Source: Bacteroidia bacterium (lineage in GTDB: Bacteria; Bacteroidota; Bacteroidia; J057). From it: a stretch of 64,000 nt of DNA. Of the stretch, positions 25,937-34,965 are shown piece after piece. Under the pieces are notes generated by a model. That model was not told where the DNA came from. It did no database searches and saw only the letters and a program-made list of their open reading frames with translations. The stretch's first letter is position 1, and every line of letters starts with the position of its first letter. The position numbers and the translations under genes were made by a program. The stretch is from assembly GCA_019695295.1 (NCBI GenBank), contig JAIBAH010000008.1, positions 1 through 64,000 of the forward strand, given 5' to 3'.

Positions 25937-26779
25937 ATGAAACTATACTCTATTGAAACAGGAAAGTTCCGTCTGGATGGAGGAGCAATGTTTGGCGTTG
26001 TGCCGAAGGTAATCTGGAATAAAACGAACCCGGCTGACGAAAAAAACCGGATAGATATGGCAATGCGATGCCTTTTGATAGAAGATGAAAGCCGGCTGAT
26101 ATTGGTTGATAACGGGATTGGTCATAAATACAACGACAAATTCCGGGATTTATATGCCCTCAATCACGAAAATACGCTGGAAAAATCGCTGGAAGCACTG
26201 GGATTTAACCGGGAGGATATCACCGATATTTTCCTGACTCATCTTCATTTTGACCATTGCGGAGGCTCTACCGAGTGGAATTCTGTAAAAGAAAGGTATG
26301 AGCTTGTATTTAATAATGCGATTCACTGGGTACAAAAAAAGCATGTGGAATGGGCACTGAAACCCAATCCCCGCGAAAAAGCCAGTTTTTTTAAAGAAAA
26401 CATATTGCCTATAGTAGAAAGCGGCAATCTGAGAATGCTTGAAGGAGATACAGAATTATTTCCGGAGATTGACATTAAAGTGTTTAACGGACATACAGAA
26501 TCGCAGCAATTACCGCTGATTCAGTATAAAGGAAGAAAAATATTGTTTGCAGCAGATTTGTTTCCTTCATACGGGCATATTCCGCTCCCTTACGTAATGG
26601 GTTATGACACCCGTCCCCTTCTGACCCTTGAAGAAAGAGAAGAATGGCTGCCCCGCATCGTTTCTGAAAATATCGTTCTTTTTTATGAGCATGACCCGTA
26701 TAATGAATGCGGGACAGTGGTTATGAACGAAAAAGGAGGGTATCAAAGCGGAGAAGTATTCCGCCTTTCCGATTTGTAA
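25937..26779 (+). CDS. Metallo-beta-lactamase-fold hydrolase
   Basis: A 280-residue cytoplasmic enzyme with a complete di-zinc site of the metallo-beta-lactamase superfamily: THLHFDHCGGS (HxHxDH, near residue 99), His in FNGHTESQ near 182, Asp in FAADLFPS near 203 and His in FYEHDPYN near 255. The overall layout resembles the lactonase-like YtnP/AttM branch that cleaves N-acyl homoserine lactones or related esters, but residue evidence for that substrate is not decisive. It is monocistronic: promoter element just upstream, and the convergent TonB receptor gene ends 31 bp downstream. Confidence 0.9.
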   Translation: MKLYSIETGKFRLDGGAMFGVVPKVIWNKTNPADEKNRIDMAMRCLLIEDESRLILVDNGIGHKYNDKFRDLYALNHENTLEKSLEALGFNREDITDIFLTHLHFDHCGGSTEWNSVKERYELVFNNAIHWVQKKHVEWALKPNPREKASFFKENILPIVESGNLRMLEGDTELFPEIDIKVFNGHTESQQLPLIQYKGRKILFAADLFPSYGHIPLPYVMGYDTRPLLTLEEREEWLPRIVSENIVLFYEHDPYNECGTVVMNEKGGYQSGEVFRLSDL

Positions 26780-26810
26780 GATATTTTTCCGGCTGCTTTA
26801 TTACAGTCTG

Positions 26811-29225
26811 TTAAAACTCAAAATCCCATGTAATGGAAGGAATAACCGGAAAGACCACCACTTTCATTGCTTTGGTTTCCAGTACGCCGCTTGGGCTAAG
26901 ATCCTGTGGGAAGTAGTAGAAATAAGGGTTAAACCGGTTGTAGGCATTATAAACGGAGATTACCCAGTTGGAACGGAATTTTTTATTGGTTTTGCCGTGC
27001 AGCGTCATAGAAATATCTGCCCGGTGATAATCCTGCATCCGGGCACTGTTTCTGTCTCCGAAAACCGTATAAAACTGAACCAGTGACAGAAGCCCTGCAT
27101 AAGATGTAGGAGGGGTAAAGGCATTGCCCGTTCCGTAAACGAATACTCCCGAAAGCGTTACGGGTCTTGGATATATTTTCAGGCCTCCGATTTGTATTTT
27201 TTCCATCTCGTATGTAGCGACAAAGGAGACATTGTGACGTCTGTCATAGGTATAAGGGAAGGGATCTCCTCCATTGAGGATACCAAAAGGGCGGGTAGAA
27301 TCATTGAATACCCTGAAGGTCCGGGCAAGCGTATAACCCAGCCAGCCGGTAAGGCGGCCTTTGGTTTTCTGTAAAAACAATTCCATCCCATAAGACTGTC
27401 CTAAACCATACACAAACTCCCTTTCATAGTCCGATCTGATATCAAATGTATAGTTTTCGTTATACTCTACCTGATTGCGCATTTTGCGGTAAAATAATTC
27501 AACCGATATCTCATACATATTTTTATTCAGATTCTGAAAATACCCGATAGAGTACTGCTCTCCTCTCTGCGGGCGAATCGTCTCTGAACTGGGTACCCAA
27601 AAATCAGAGGGGAAAGACCCGTTTACAGAAACCATGTGTACATACTGACTATTTTCATTGAAAGAGGCCTTTATGGAACTTTGAGTATTGATTGCATAGC
27701 GGACGGAAATCCTCGGTTCAAATCCGGCGTAGGCAATTACATTCTGAAAACTATTGTAGGTAACGGTATCTTTTGCTTCTCCGTCTATGTTATAAATGGG
27801 TTTTTTGTAAGGTCCGATATGCTGAAAAGCGGACAAACGAAGACCGGCATTAACCCTGAGTTTATCGGTGATGTCAAATTCATCCTGTACATATACTGCA
27901 TATTCCATATTGTATTTCCGGAAACGGTCTGTACGGTTGATTTCCAGCGTATCAATCTGAATATACAATCCGTTGGGGTCAAAAGTATGATGAATGGCGT
28001 TTGCCCCAAACTTGATTCTGTGGCGGGTATTGGGATAATAATCAAAATTCCATTTTGCATTATAGTCCCTGACGTGAGAGGAAAGCCTGAATTTAAACGA
28101 ACGGAATTCTATATTGGATTTAAAGTCATAATCACTGAAAATCAGGGTAGTATTCATGAACAATTTGTCATTGAATAAATGATTCCAGCGTACAGTGGCA
28201 GTGGTATTTCCCCATGGGGTGCTGAATTTAAACCCGGTTTCCTTGCTGTTGAAGGAAAAAATATCTCTGCCGAGATACCCGCTGATGAGAATCCTGTCCT
28301 TGTTGGAAATGATATAGTTTGCTTTTGCGGTCAGGTCATAGAAATAATATCCTGAGCCTTTGAAAGGGGAAGTACTTTTTACGAAAGGCTGAGCAAGTGC
28401 GTCTGCATAAGTTCTTCTTCCTGAAATAATAAAAGAAGCTTTGTCCTTTGCAATCGGGCCTTCAAGGGTAAAGCGGGAAGCGATAAGTCCTACTCCTCCC
28501 TTTCCGTGAAATGACTGATTGTTTCCGTCTCTCATGGACACATCTACTACTGAAGCCAGGCGTCCTCCATACTGAGCCGGCATATTTCCTTTATATAATG
28601 TAAAGTCTTTCACTGCGTCTCCGTTAAACACCGAAAAGAAGCCCAGAAGGTGGCCCGGATTATACACAGGGGCTTCATCGAGAAGAATCAGATTCTGGTC
28701 GGGTCCTCCCCCTCTTACATAAAGGCCTGTAGTACCTTCGGCAGCCTGAACGCCCGGCAGAAGCTGAATCGTTTTCATAATATCTACCTCTCCCAGCAAA
28801 ACCGGAAGTTTTTTCACGGTTTCTATATTCATTTCCACCTTTCCCATTTCCGTGCTTTTTACGTTCTCATCCCTTCTCTGATCGGTAATCAGAACTTCGC
28901 CTTCGGTAAGGTCTTCCGTTTCCATCTTCACGTTCAAGGAGACATCTTTAGTTAGTGATACCGGAATTTTCTGTGTTTTATATCCTAAATTTTCTATAAT
29001 CAGCACATACTCTCCCTGTGGAGCAGAAAGAGAAAAGAATCCATAATCATTGGTATAAATCCCGTATTCTGTATTTTCCAGAAACAAGGCCGTTCCCACC
29101 ATCACTTCCCCGGATTTAGCCTCTTTTACATATCCGCTGACTGTGTATGAAGTCTGAGCAAAAACAACAGGCTGAAAAAGAATCCCTAAAAAGAAAAAAA
29201 GAACAATTCCTATAAGTCTGTACAT
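26811..29225 (-). CDS. TonB-dependent outer membrane receptor
   Basis: An 804-residue outer membrane transporter. A signal peptide (1-23, ending FAQ) precedes a carboxypeptidase-regulatory-like beta sandwich (~26-110, TVSGYVKEAKSGEVMVGTALF), the usual N-terminal extension in Bacteroidota. The plug spans about 125-235 with VRGGGPDQNLILLDEAPVYNP split over 158-178 and MPAQYGGRLASVVDVSMRDG near 207. The rest alternates aromatic strands and loops as expected for a 22-strand barrel and ends in Phe (WDFEF). No SusD partner lies next to it, so a SusC-type glycan system is not supported; substrate unknown. Confidence 0.93.
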   Translation of the reverse strand: MYRLIGIVLFFFLGILFQPVVFAQTSYTVSGYVKEAKSGEVMVGTALFLENTEYGIYTNDYGFFSLSAPQGEYVLIIENLGYKTQKIPVSLTKDVSLNVKMETEDLTEGEVLITDQRRDENVKSTEMGKVEMNIETVKKLPVLLGEVDIMKTIQLLPGVQAAEGTTGLYVRGGGPDQNLILLDEAPVYNPGHLLGFFSVFNGDAVKDFTLYKGNMPAQYGGRLASVVDVSMRDGNNQSFHGKGGVGLIASRFTLEGPIAKDKASFIISGRRTYADALAQPFVKSTSPFKGSGYYFYDLTAKANYIISNKDRILISGYLGRDIFSFNSKETGFKFSTPWGNTTATVRWNHLFNDKLFMNTTLIFSDYDFKSNIEFRSFKFRLSSHVRDYNAKWNFDYYPNTRHRIKFGANAIHHTFDPNGLYIQIDTLEINRTDRFRKYNMEYAVYVQDEFDITDKLRVNAGLRLSAFQHIGPYKKPIYNIDGEAKDTVTYNSFQNVIAYAGFEPRISVRYAINTQSSIKASFNENSQYVHMVSVNGSFPSDFWVPSSETIRPQRGEQYSIGYFQNLNKNMYEISVELFYRKMRNQVEYNENYTFDIRSDYEREFVYGLGQSYGMELFLQKTKGRLTGWLGYTLARTFRVFNDSTRPFGILNGGDPFPYTYDRRHNVSFVATYEMEKIQIGGLKIYPRPVTLSGVFVYGTGNAFTPPTSYAGLLSLVQFYTVFGDRNSARMQDYHRADISMTLHGKTNKKFRSNWVISVYNAYNRFNPYFYYFPQDLSPSGVLETKAMKVVVFPVIPSITWDFEF

Positions 29226-29536
29226 ACTTTAAATTTTTCTCTTAAACTAAACCGAACCTAATTTGTTACAATAATTTCAAAAAAAACACCCCTGAATTTC
29301 AACGTCAGGCCGTTTTTTACAATCGTTCTGGTAAACCCTGAAATTCACTGTCTGCTCCCGGATTGCCCCCGAAAAAAAATCCGCATTCCTTTTTCCGGAA
29401 TATCATTTTTTGACCGGTCAATCGTTTTAAATCAGTACAGGAGAAAAACCAAACGATAATAAAACCGTAAAAAACGTATTATTATCTATCTTTGTACGCT
29501 GAAAGCTAAAAAAATAATCTTCTTTCAAAGTATTTT
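29226..29536. other. Divergent intergenic region
   Basis: 311 bp between two divergently transcribed genes, with A-runs and no open frame of note. It holds a plus-strand -7 element at 29487-29494. No minus-strand TAnnTTTG was found for the TonB receptor. Confidence 0.5.
29487..29494 (+). promoter_or_regulatory. -7 promoter element of the 414-residue secreted protein gene
   Basis: TATCTTTG, an exact consensus match, ends 42 bp before the ATG at 29537. No TTG at -33 is visible. Confidence 0.55.
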
Positions 29537-30781
29537 ATGAAAAAATTATTGTTGTTTTTGTGGATTGCGGGGTTTTATACCGTGTCCTATTCTCAGGAAA
29601 AGTTTGCGAAAGCTGAAAAGGAATTAAAAAAAATGGCCTTTGAAATTCTGAATCATGACTCTCTTGAGCATAAGATTTCTGTGAACAAAAAATTTACGGA
29701 AAAATTACTGGATATTTTACGCAATCCGGAAAGTTTCAATTACCGTTTTGACTCACTTCAGACCATTTCCATATTAAATGCTGAAGACAAAAGTTTCCGT
29801 ATCTTTACATGGTATATCGTAGATAAAAACTACCGGGAGATGTATGGAGAGCAATATCATTATTATTTCGGGCTGATTCAGCGGAATGTACCCAACCCCA
29901 AAAAACCAGGCGAACTGATAATAATCCCCCTGATACAGCAGGGCAAAATTCAGGCTTCCGTAGAGAATGAGCCTTTGACCAATATGAACTGGATTGGAGC
30001 ACTGTACTATCCCATCAAAGGAGAGTCGGGTCTTCCGGTTTATAAGATAAAATACTATGAAAAGGCTAAACAGATGTTTTCTGAAAAAATAATCGAAAAC
30101 TATAATAAAAGCAGAAAAACCGGGAAGCCTCAGAAATTCAAAGGAGAGAAACAAAAAGCGCAGAAAAAGAATTTTTATTTATTGCTGGGCTGGAACGGAG
30201 GCGATAATACCTGTAATTATAAAATGGTGGATTTGCTCCACTTCGACGAAAAAGACCCTACCGTTGCGAAATTTGGGGCTGATGTGTTTTATTTTGATTT
30301 TATTCCCAAGTTCCGGGCTGTATTTAAATACTCCGAGTATGCTCCTTTTTCGCTGAATATGGGTAAAGTAAAACGAGGGCCTTTCAGCACTTTTGACAAA
30401 GACATGCTTGTATATGATCACCTGGCGGTTCCGCTGAAATCAAAGGAAATGAAGCAGGTGTGGGATTTGGGTCCGGATGGCTCCTATGATGCACTGGGAT
30501 TCTATAACCGGCTGGGAAGCAGAGGGATTTTTGAGTGGTATAAAAATATCACGCTGGCCGATGGTTCTTCTACCAAAATCTCAGCAGCCCAAAAGAAAAA
30601 AATCGAAGAAGCCCGGGAACAGGCAGCCAAGGACTTGTACGGAGATAAATACAAGGAATTTCTCAGAGGGAATGAAGACCTCAACCGGAAAATGACTGCA
30701 AAGGAAATCCGCAAGCGGGAAGAAGAAGAAAAAAGAAAGCTGAAAGAGGCAGGAATTAACCTCGATAAGCCCAAAAAGTAA
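29537..30781 (+). CDS. Secreted protein of unknown function
   Basis: A 414-residue protein with a signal peptide (1-19, ending SYS before QEK). The mature domain (about 25-340) is mixed alpha/beta with many aromatic residues, including a WYIVDKNYREMYG strand, YYFGLIQRN, and LLLGWNGGDNTCNYKMVDLL near residue 215. The last ~75 residues are a highly charged Lys/Glu helix (from KISAAQKKKIEEAR), probably a long coil. The family is common among uncharacterised Bacteroidota periplasmic proteins as far as I recall, but no function is known to me. Monocistronic, with a promoter element 42 bp upstream and a hairpin after the stop. Confidence 0.85.
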   Translation: MKKLLLFLWIAGFYTVSYSQEKFAKAEKELKKMAFEILNHDSLEHKISVNKKFTEKLLDILRNPESFNYRFDSLQTISILNAEDKSFRIFTWYIVDKNYREMYGEQYHYYFGLIQRNVPNPKKPGELIIIPLIQQGKIQASVENEPLTNMNWIGALYYPIKGESGLPVYKIKYYEKAKQMFSEKIIENYNKSRKTGKPQKFKGEKQKAQKKNFYLLLGWNGGDNTCNYKMVDLLHFDEKDPTVAKFGADVFYFDFIPKFRAVFKYSEYAPFSLNMGKVKRGPFSTFDKDMLVYDHLAVPLKSKEMKQVWDLGPDGSYDALGFYNRLGSRGIFEWYKNITLADGSSTKISAAQKKKIEEAREQAAKDLYGDKYKEFLRGNEDLNRKMTAKEIRKREEEEKRKLKEAGINLDKPKK

Positions 30782-30793
30782 CACGAATACGGG

Positions 30794-30821
30794 AAAAACC
30801 TACACGTTTATAGGTTTTTTT
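30794..30821 (+). terminator. Terminator after the 414-residue gene
   Basis: A 9-bp stem rich in A-T (30794-30802 with 30811-30819), an 8-nt loop, and T residues running through the 3' arm. Moderately strong. Confidence 0.6.
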
Positions 30822-30900
30822 CGTCTTCAATTAACCTAAGAGAAAAAAAACTGTCTAAAAGATATAGTTTAAAAATTAATTTTCAAATTTAATTGTAAAT

Positions 30901-31434
30901 ATGAGAACATTAAAATTCGTATTGATTGCTTCTTTGTTAATGGTTATGAGCACTTCTGTATTTGCTCAGAAAGGCGGGAAAGGAAAAGGAAAGGGAAAAG
31001 GAAATGTAGAACAGGGACAAGGACAACCTCAGAAGTCTCCTGAAGCGCGTGCAAAAACCAGAACTGCCTGGATGGTAAAACATCTGTCCCTGTCAGGTCA
31101 GCAGGAAACACAGGTATATGATGTATTACTGACCTCCTTTAATAAAGCTCTGGATATCAAACAAACGGTAAAAGGTCCCGAAAGAAAAAATCTGATGGAT
31201 GAAATCAAGACAAAAAGGGAGGAAAGCATTAAAGCGATTCTTACCCCTCAACAATACGCTCAGTATCAGAAACTCAAGGAAGAAAAGCGTCAGAACGGCG
31301 AAGACAGGGATGATGATGATGATGAGCAATCTGAAAAAGGAGGTGGAAAAAACACCTATGAGCCGGCAAATCAATCTTCCGGAGGAGCAGTAAAAGGTCA
31401 GAGCAGCACAGGACAAACGAAAGGAAAAAAATAA
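30901..31434 (+). CDS. Small secreted Spy/CpxP-like charged protein
   Basis: A 177-residue periplasmic protein: signal peptide 1-22 (ending VFAQ), then a Gly/Lys repeat (GKGKGKGKGKG, ~25-35), a helical core (~50-130) and a disordered acidic/Gly-rich tail with a run of five Asp. The helical core has the layout of the LTXXQ-type Spy/CpxP fold: LSLSGQQETQVYDVLL early and ILTPQQYAQYQKLKEE late, as in many Bacteroidota proteins of this kind. Spy-like proteins act as periplasmic chaperones; here that is inference. A strong terminator follows. Confidence 0.8.
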   Translation: MRTLKFVLIASLLMVMSTSVFAQKGGKGKGKGKGNVEQGQGQPQKSPEARAKTRTAWMVKHLSLSGQQETQVYDVLLTSFNKALDIKQTVKGPERKNLMDEIKTKREESIKAILTPQQYAQYQKLKEEKRQNGEDRDDDDDEQSEKGGGKNTYEPANQSSGGAVKGQSSTGQTKGKK

Positions 31435-31466
31435 TTGCTGAAAAAATAAGGGAAGTAAGCATTCAA

Positions 31467-31497
31467 AAAGCCCGGAGGTTTCCGGGCTTTCTTTTTT
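31467..31497 (+). terminator. Strong terminator between convergent genes
   Basis: A perfect 10-bp GC-rich stem (31467-31476 with 31481-31490), a GGTT loop, then a CTTTTTT run on the plus strand. The A-run on the other side allows it to serve the convergent lipoprotein gene as well. Confidence 0.88.
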
Positions 31498-31520
31498 ATC
31501 TTTGAGGGAGAAAATTCCCG

Positions 31521-32417
31521 TTAAAAGTTTTTCTCCCATTTATTTTGAATATAGGTTCTGATTTCTTCAGAAACCCCATTCCAGCTATCTCCCAGAAAAT
31601 TCCCGTCCTCATCCTTTACTGGCGAAGCCCCGTTCACAGCCTGATACTTAAATTGCCTTCCGTTTTCAATCATATAAATTTTATTGGTGTAGGAAGTATT
31701 CTCTCCTTTACAACCGTTTTTGTATGCAAAAGAAACTTCAGCAGAATTGTCATTGTCTAAATCGGTAACAGAAATGCTGTTTTTCAGAAAATTACAATGC
31801 AATTCAAACTCACAGCGACTAACGAAATCATGGATTTTCCATACCTGAGCATAGTTTTCGTCTTCATTACTACTATTTCTGTAAAGATAGGCATACACTT
31901 CAGCGTCTTTCCCGTCGATATCTGAATCGTAGGCACCGGTTTCGGTAAAAAATAAAAGGAACTCACCGGATTTACTTTCCCATTTCGTTCCGTGAATTAT
32001 TTTTCCGGTATATTTTATGGACGCAGGGATTTTACTTTTGTCAAAAGAAAGAAAGTTAATCTTTCCGGGAGCTATGGCTTTGGCTTTTTTGGAGGAAGGC
32101 CTGGATTTGGCAACCGGTTTCTCTGTATTTTCACCACCATTTTCTGATGTATTTTTCACTTTTTTAATTTCAGAATTCCCGGACGGCTTTTCAACCGGAT
32201 TTTTTGCCCCGGCACTTTTCTTCTCCTCCTTCTTTTCTTTTTTAGCATCTGCCTCCGCAAGTGCTTTGGGTTCAACCATCAGTTCCTTCGACATTGGGAG
32301 AGCAGCAGTATCTGTAGCAACTACTGCATTTTGGGTTACCGGACTTTTCTGTTTCGCTCCACAACTCCATAATAGTAAAATCAGTATGTACAAAAAGGAA
32401 ATTTGAAGTAACTTCAT
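31521..32417 (-). CDS. Lipoprotein with Lys/Glu-rich linker (paralogue of next gene)
   Basis: A 298-residue lipoprotein: signal peptide with lipobox LWSC (Cys ~19), a low-complexity Lys/Glu/Ala/Pro linker of ~90 residues (about 45-115), then a folded domain of ~180 residues. The domain is homologous to the gene upstream: LSFDKSKIPASIKYTGKI, YAQVWKIHDFVSRC, and ISVTDLDNDNSAEVSFAYKNGCKG. The VTDLD.DN..EV segment is the best-conserved part. It resembles a Bacteroidota family that databases label M949_RS01915-type surface polysaccharide biosynthesis protein (memory, low certainty). The linker probably spans from the membrane to a partner or to the wall. Confidence 0.85.
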   Translation of the reverse strand: MKLLQISFLYILILLLWSCGAKQKSPVTQNAVVATDTAALPMSKELMVEPKALAEADAKKEKKEEKKSAGAKNPVEKPSGNSEIKKVKNTSENGGENTEKPVAKSRPSSKKAKAIAPGKINFLSFDKSKIPASIKYTGKIIHGTKWESKSGEFLLFFTETGAYDSDIDGKDAEVYAYLYRNSSNEDENYAQVWKIHDFVSRCEFELHCNFLKNSISVTDLDNDNSAEVSFAYKNGCKGENTSYTNKIYMIENGRQFKYQAVNGASPVKDEDGNFLGDSWNGVSEEIRTYIQNKWEKNF

Positions 32418-32487
32418 ATTATTTTAATTTTTTATATTTATTCAAAAAAACAAGGACCATTCATTTCTTCCCCTGAGTAAGAAGTGA

Positions 32488-33183
32488 TTAGAATTCCTTT
32501 TCAAATTTTTTCCACTGGGTTTCTGCATAAGTCAGGAGCTGAGGTGCAACCTGCTTCCAGGCATCGTCCTTCTTGTAGGAACCCTGTTCTTTTGCGCCTT
32601 CTATATCAATCGTAGTCGTACCTCTCAGGGCAAGCTTCACCGGGCCTTCATGCATAATCAGTTTTTGGGTAGAGGGACTCACATCACTCCGGCAGGCAAG
32701 TCTGTATATCAGCATGGATTCACCAGTATTGTTTCCATCAAGGTCGGTGACAGTCAGTGCACCGGGCACAAAATCACACTGAATATCCAAAGGACACTCT
32801 CTTACATAATCCTGAATTTTCCATAATTCTGTCCATGAATTTTCTTTTTTGATAAAACACGAAGCGTATAATTCGGCTTCCATATCCTGAGGCTCATCTT
32901 TATTGGTTTTGCCCGTGGGAAAAGGCTCTACAATACTGACAACCAATACGTTTTCTCCATTTTTATCTATCCAGCATGCTCCATCCGTTATTTTTCCCTT
33001 TACGGAAATTCCTGACGGAATCCTGGACTTATCAAAAGGCAGCACCTTAAGCCCGGCGCTTACGTCCTGCGTCTTTTCAACCGGAGGAGTATTCGGCTGA
33101 GTACTCTCTCCGGTTTGCTTTTCGTTACCGGAGCATCCCAAAAGGAAAAAAACCAAAATCAGGGGAGCCGCTATTTTTTTCAT
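32488..33183 (-). CDS. Lipoprotein, shorter paralogue of the downstream gene
   Basis: A 231-residue lipoprotein. The start was set at the ATG at 33183, giving a clean lipoprotein signal (KKIAAPLILVFFLLGC, Cys ~17); a frame reaching 33222 would add a Lys/Tyr-rich stretch in front. The folded domain contains LPFDKSRIPSGISVKGKI, LWKIQDYVRECPLDIQC, and LTVTDLDGNNTGESMLIYRLACRSDVS, matching the paralogue 70 bp downstream. It lacks the long charged linker of that protein. The RLACRSDVSP...KLIMHEG pattern recalls the M949_RS01915-type family (low certainty). Function unknown; outer membrane or periplasmic leaflet location is likely. Confidence 0.85.
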   Translation of the reverse strand: MKKIAAPLILVFFLLGCSGNEKQTGESTQPNTPPVEKTQDVSAGLKVLPFDKSRIPSGISVKGKITDGACWIDKNGENVLVVSIVEPFPTGKTNKDEPQDMEAELYASCFIKKENSWTELWKIQDYVRECPLDIQCDFVPGALTVTDLDGNNTGESMLIYRLACRSDVSPSTQKLIMHEGPVKLALRGTTTIDIEGAKEQGSYKKDDAWKQVAPQLLTYAETQWKKFEKEF

Positions 33184-33244
33184 ATTTTTTAATATTTTTT
33201 TATATTTATATTTTAATATCAAAGAAATTTAAATCGGTGGTTAA

Positions 33245-33589
33245 TTATTTTTTCCGGGACTTTACCTCTCCTTTCTGAGCAAATTCAATCCCCAGCCTGA
33301 GCCATTCGCTCAACGCAGCTTCGCTTTCAAATCCCTCTTCAGCAACGAAAAGGAATCCTTTCATGGGTTTTCCGGTAAAATCCATCTGCCTTGCAAAGGG
33401 TTTTTGAAGTGCTTCCTCAAACCTTTCAGGCAGTACCCTGACCATCAGTTCATCCTTTACAATTCCACAAGCCATTTTTTCCTGAATCATAAAAGCAATT
33501 CCGCCAAACATTTTCTTTTCTACAAAGTCCGTATTCAGCGCAACAAGTGTATCATGAACAATTTTAGCAAGATTTTCATTATAAGGCAT
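33245..33589 (-). CDS. TfoX N-terminal domain protein
   Basis: A 114-residue protein made only of the TfoX N-terminal domain. The start was placed at the ATG at 33589 (MPYNENLAKIVHDTL), where the family normally begins; a frame extending to 33655 adds 22 unmatched residues. Diagnostic parts: KKMFGGIAFMIQEKMACGIVKDELMVRVLPE and, later, MKGFLFVAEEGFESEAALSEWLRLGIEFA (each described from segments). In gamma-proteobacteria TfoX controls competence, but single-domain homologues in Bacteroidota have no established role. A TATATTTG element lies 77 bp upstream. Confidence 0.88.
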   Translation of the reverse strand: MPYNENLAKIVHDTLVALNTDFVEKKMFGGIAFMIQEKMACGIVKDELMVRVLPERFEEALQKPFARQMDFTGKPMKGFLFVAEEGFESEAALSEWLRLGIEFAQKGEVKSRKK

Positions 33590-33665
33590 ACATTTTAGCT
33601 TACATTTATTTACGAAAAAGCAGATGTTTACAAACCGTAAATTACATAAAAACAAAATACCTTCG

Positions 33666-33673
33666 CAAATATA
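33666..33673 (-). promoter_or_regulatory. -7 promoter element of the TfoX-domain gene
   Basis: TATATTTG on the minus strand, an exact TAnnTTTG match, ends 76 bp before the chosen ATG. It supports a transcript start inside the longer frame's upstream region. Confidence 0.45.
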
Positions 33674-33747
33674 TTCATTCTTTGAGATATATTAGTCTGT
33701 TTTTTTAAAAATATTATAAATACTAAAAAATTCTACCTGAAATGGGT

Positions 33748-33786
33748 AAAAAAAACCGGTAAACTCCCTTAATGGGAATCTACCGG
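33748..33786 (-). terminator. Terminator of the LysM-caspase gene
   Basis: On the minus strand an outer 6-bp stem (CCGGTA/TACCGG) and an inner CCC/GGG stem with a small internal bulge, followed by eight T residues; 24 bp after the stop. Confidence 0.85.
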
Positions 33787-33810
33787 CAAATCTATTCAGT
33801 CAAAAAAAAT

Positions 33811-34965
33811 TTACTTTGCTGGTTCCGGTTTGTAAAAAATCACCGGTTTCTCACCCGGGTAGTTACGAATTCTTTTAGGGTGCTGGGTTTTTCTTTTTAA
33901 CATACCCGCCAGTTCAGGCATAAGTTTCAGCAGGTCAGAATAAACCCCCTCCAGTGAGCCGTCTTTGCAGCTTTTGTAATACTGATTGTTCATTATGATT
34001 TCCATTGCTCGAACAAAAACGGAGCCGTGTATTCTATCGCCTTCAAGTGCCTGCTCAGAACTGTCACATGCTGAAATCACGGATAGATTCAGTCTGTCAC
34101 TCAACCCTCTGTTCGCTAATGGCCAGCCAAATGTATTGGCGTTACAGACATCAAGCATTACTAAAATATTGCTTTCTTTGTTATCCTCCCGGTAAAAAGC
34201 AGAATACAAATTTTCGACGGAAATCGCACAATCCAGATGACTGTCAACGATTTCTTGCGACTGATTGAAATCTGAAGGACAAAGGAATGCCTTTCCATCA
34301 TACCCTACAGCAGAATGTCCGCCGAAGTAGATGAACAACTGATCCTGTGGTCTCATCATATCCCGGATTTTCTGGATAGAGTCCAGTACTTTTGCCTTTA
34401 CTACGTTTCCGCACAAAACAATAGATTTAACACTGTCATATACCACGCCCTGCTGACTCTCAATCAGATTGGCGATGCGTACTGCCGAGGAGTCTCCAAA
34501 TTTTAAACTATCAAGTCCTCCTACAGAATAAACCCGAATTCCAACTGCAAGAATATAAGTTATAGAAGGAGACTCCGTTCTTTGATTTTCATTAGCTGAG
34601 GGAGCAACGGCCAAAACGTTCGAAGCCTCAGTTACCAAAGCAACAGTTTTGTTATTCAATGTAAGTAATGATTTGGGAATCCTGATTTCAGTTTCAGGAT
34701 AGATTCTATAGGGGGGCTTAATATTATTAAACCTGTAAAAGGCCTCCTTATCGGCAATTTTGAAACTATCAGCAATTCCATACATAGTTTCTCCCTTTTT
34801 TACAATATGGATATAATAGTCCGCTTCTAAAACTGCCGGATTCCCCCTCTCTGCAGAAGTTACGGCAACAGATTTCCCGTTGGCCAGCAATTGAAATATA
34901 AAGTCCTGAGCATCTGTTAATTCAAAACACAAGCATACAATAGCAAAAAGTAAAATCTTTTTCAT
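33811..34965 (-). CDS. Secreted LysM-caspase (peptidase C14-like) protein
   Basis: A 384-residue secreted protein. A signal peptide (1-19, ending TDA) is followed by a LysM-type domain (~50-98: YIHIVKKGETMYGIADSFKI, IYPETEIRIPKSL), a short linker and a caspase-like domain (~135-370). The catalytic pair is visible: His in FIYFGGHSAVGYDG near residue 238 and Cys in VMLDVCNANTFG near 290. The start of the fold, YILAVGIRVYSVGGLDSLKFG, matches the first strand of peptidase C14 proteins. LysM suggests binding to peptidoglycan or chitin-like glycan, so the protease should act in the periplasm or at the surface. No death-domain or adaptor is adjacent. Target unknown. Confidence 0.85.
   Translation of the reverse strand: MKKILLFAIVCLCFELTDAQDFIFQLLANGKSVAVTSAERGNPAVLEADYYIHIVKKGETMYGIADSFKIADKEAFYRFNNIKPPYRIYPETEIRIPKSLLTLNNKTVALVTEASNVLAVAPSANENQRTESPSITYILAVGIRVYSVGGLDSLKFGDSSAVRIANLIESQQGVVYDSVKSIVLCGNVVKAKVLDSIQKIRDMMRPQDQLFIYFGGHSAVGYDGKAFLCPSDFNQSQEIVDSHLDCAISVENLYSAFYREDNKESNILVMLDVCNANTFGWPLANRGLSDRLNLSVISACDSSEQALEGDRIHGSVFVRAMEIIMNNQYYKSCKDGSLEGVYSDLLKLMPELAGMLKRKTQHPKRIRNYPGEKPVIFYKPEPAK

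Noticed and set aside
27636-28178. 180-codon plus-strand open frame opposite the TonB receptor
   Set aside because: It is the reverse complement of beta-barrel strands; no start signal, no recognisable domain.
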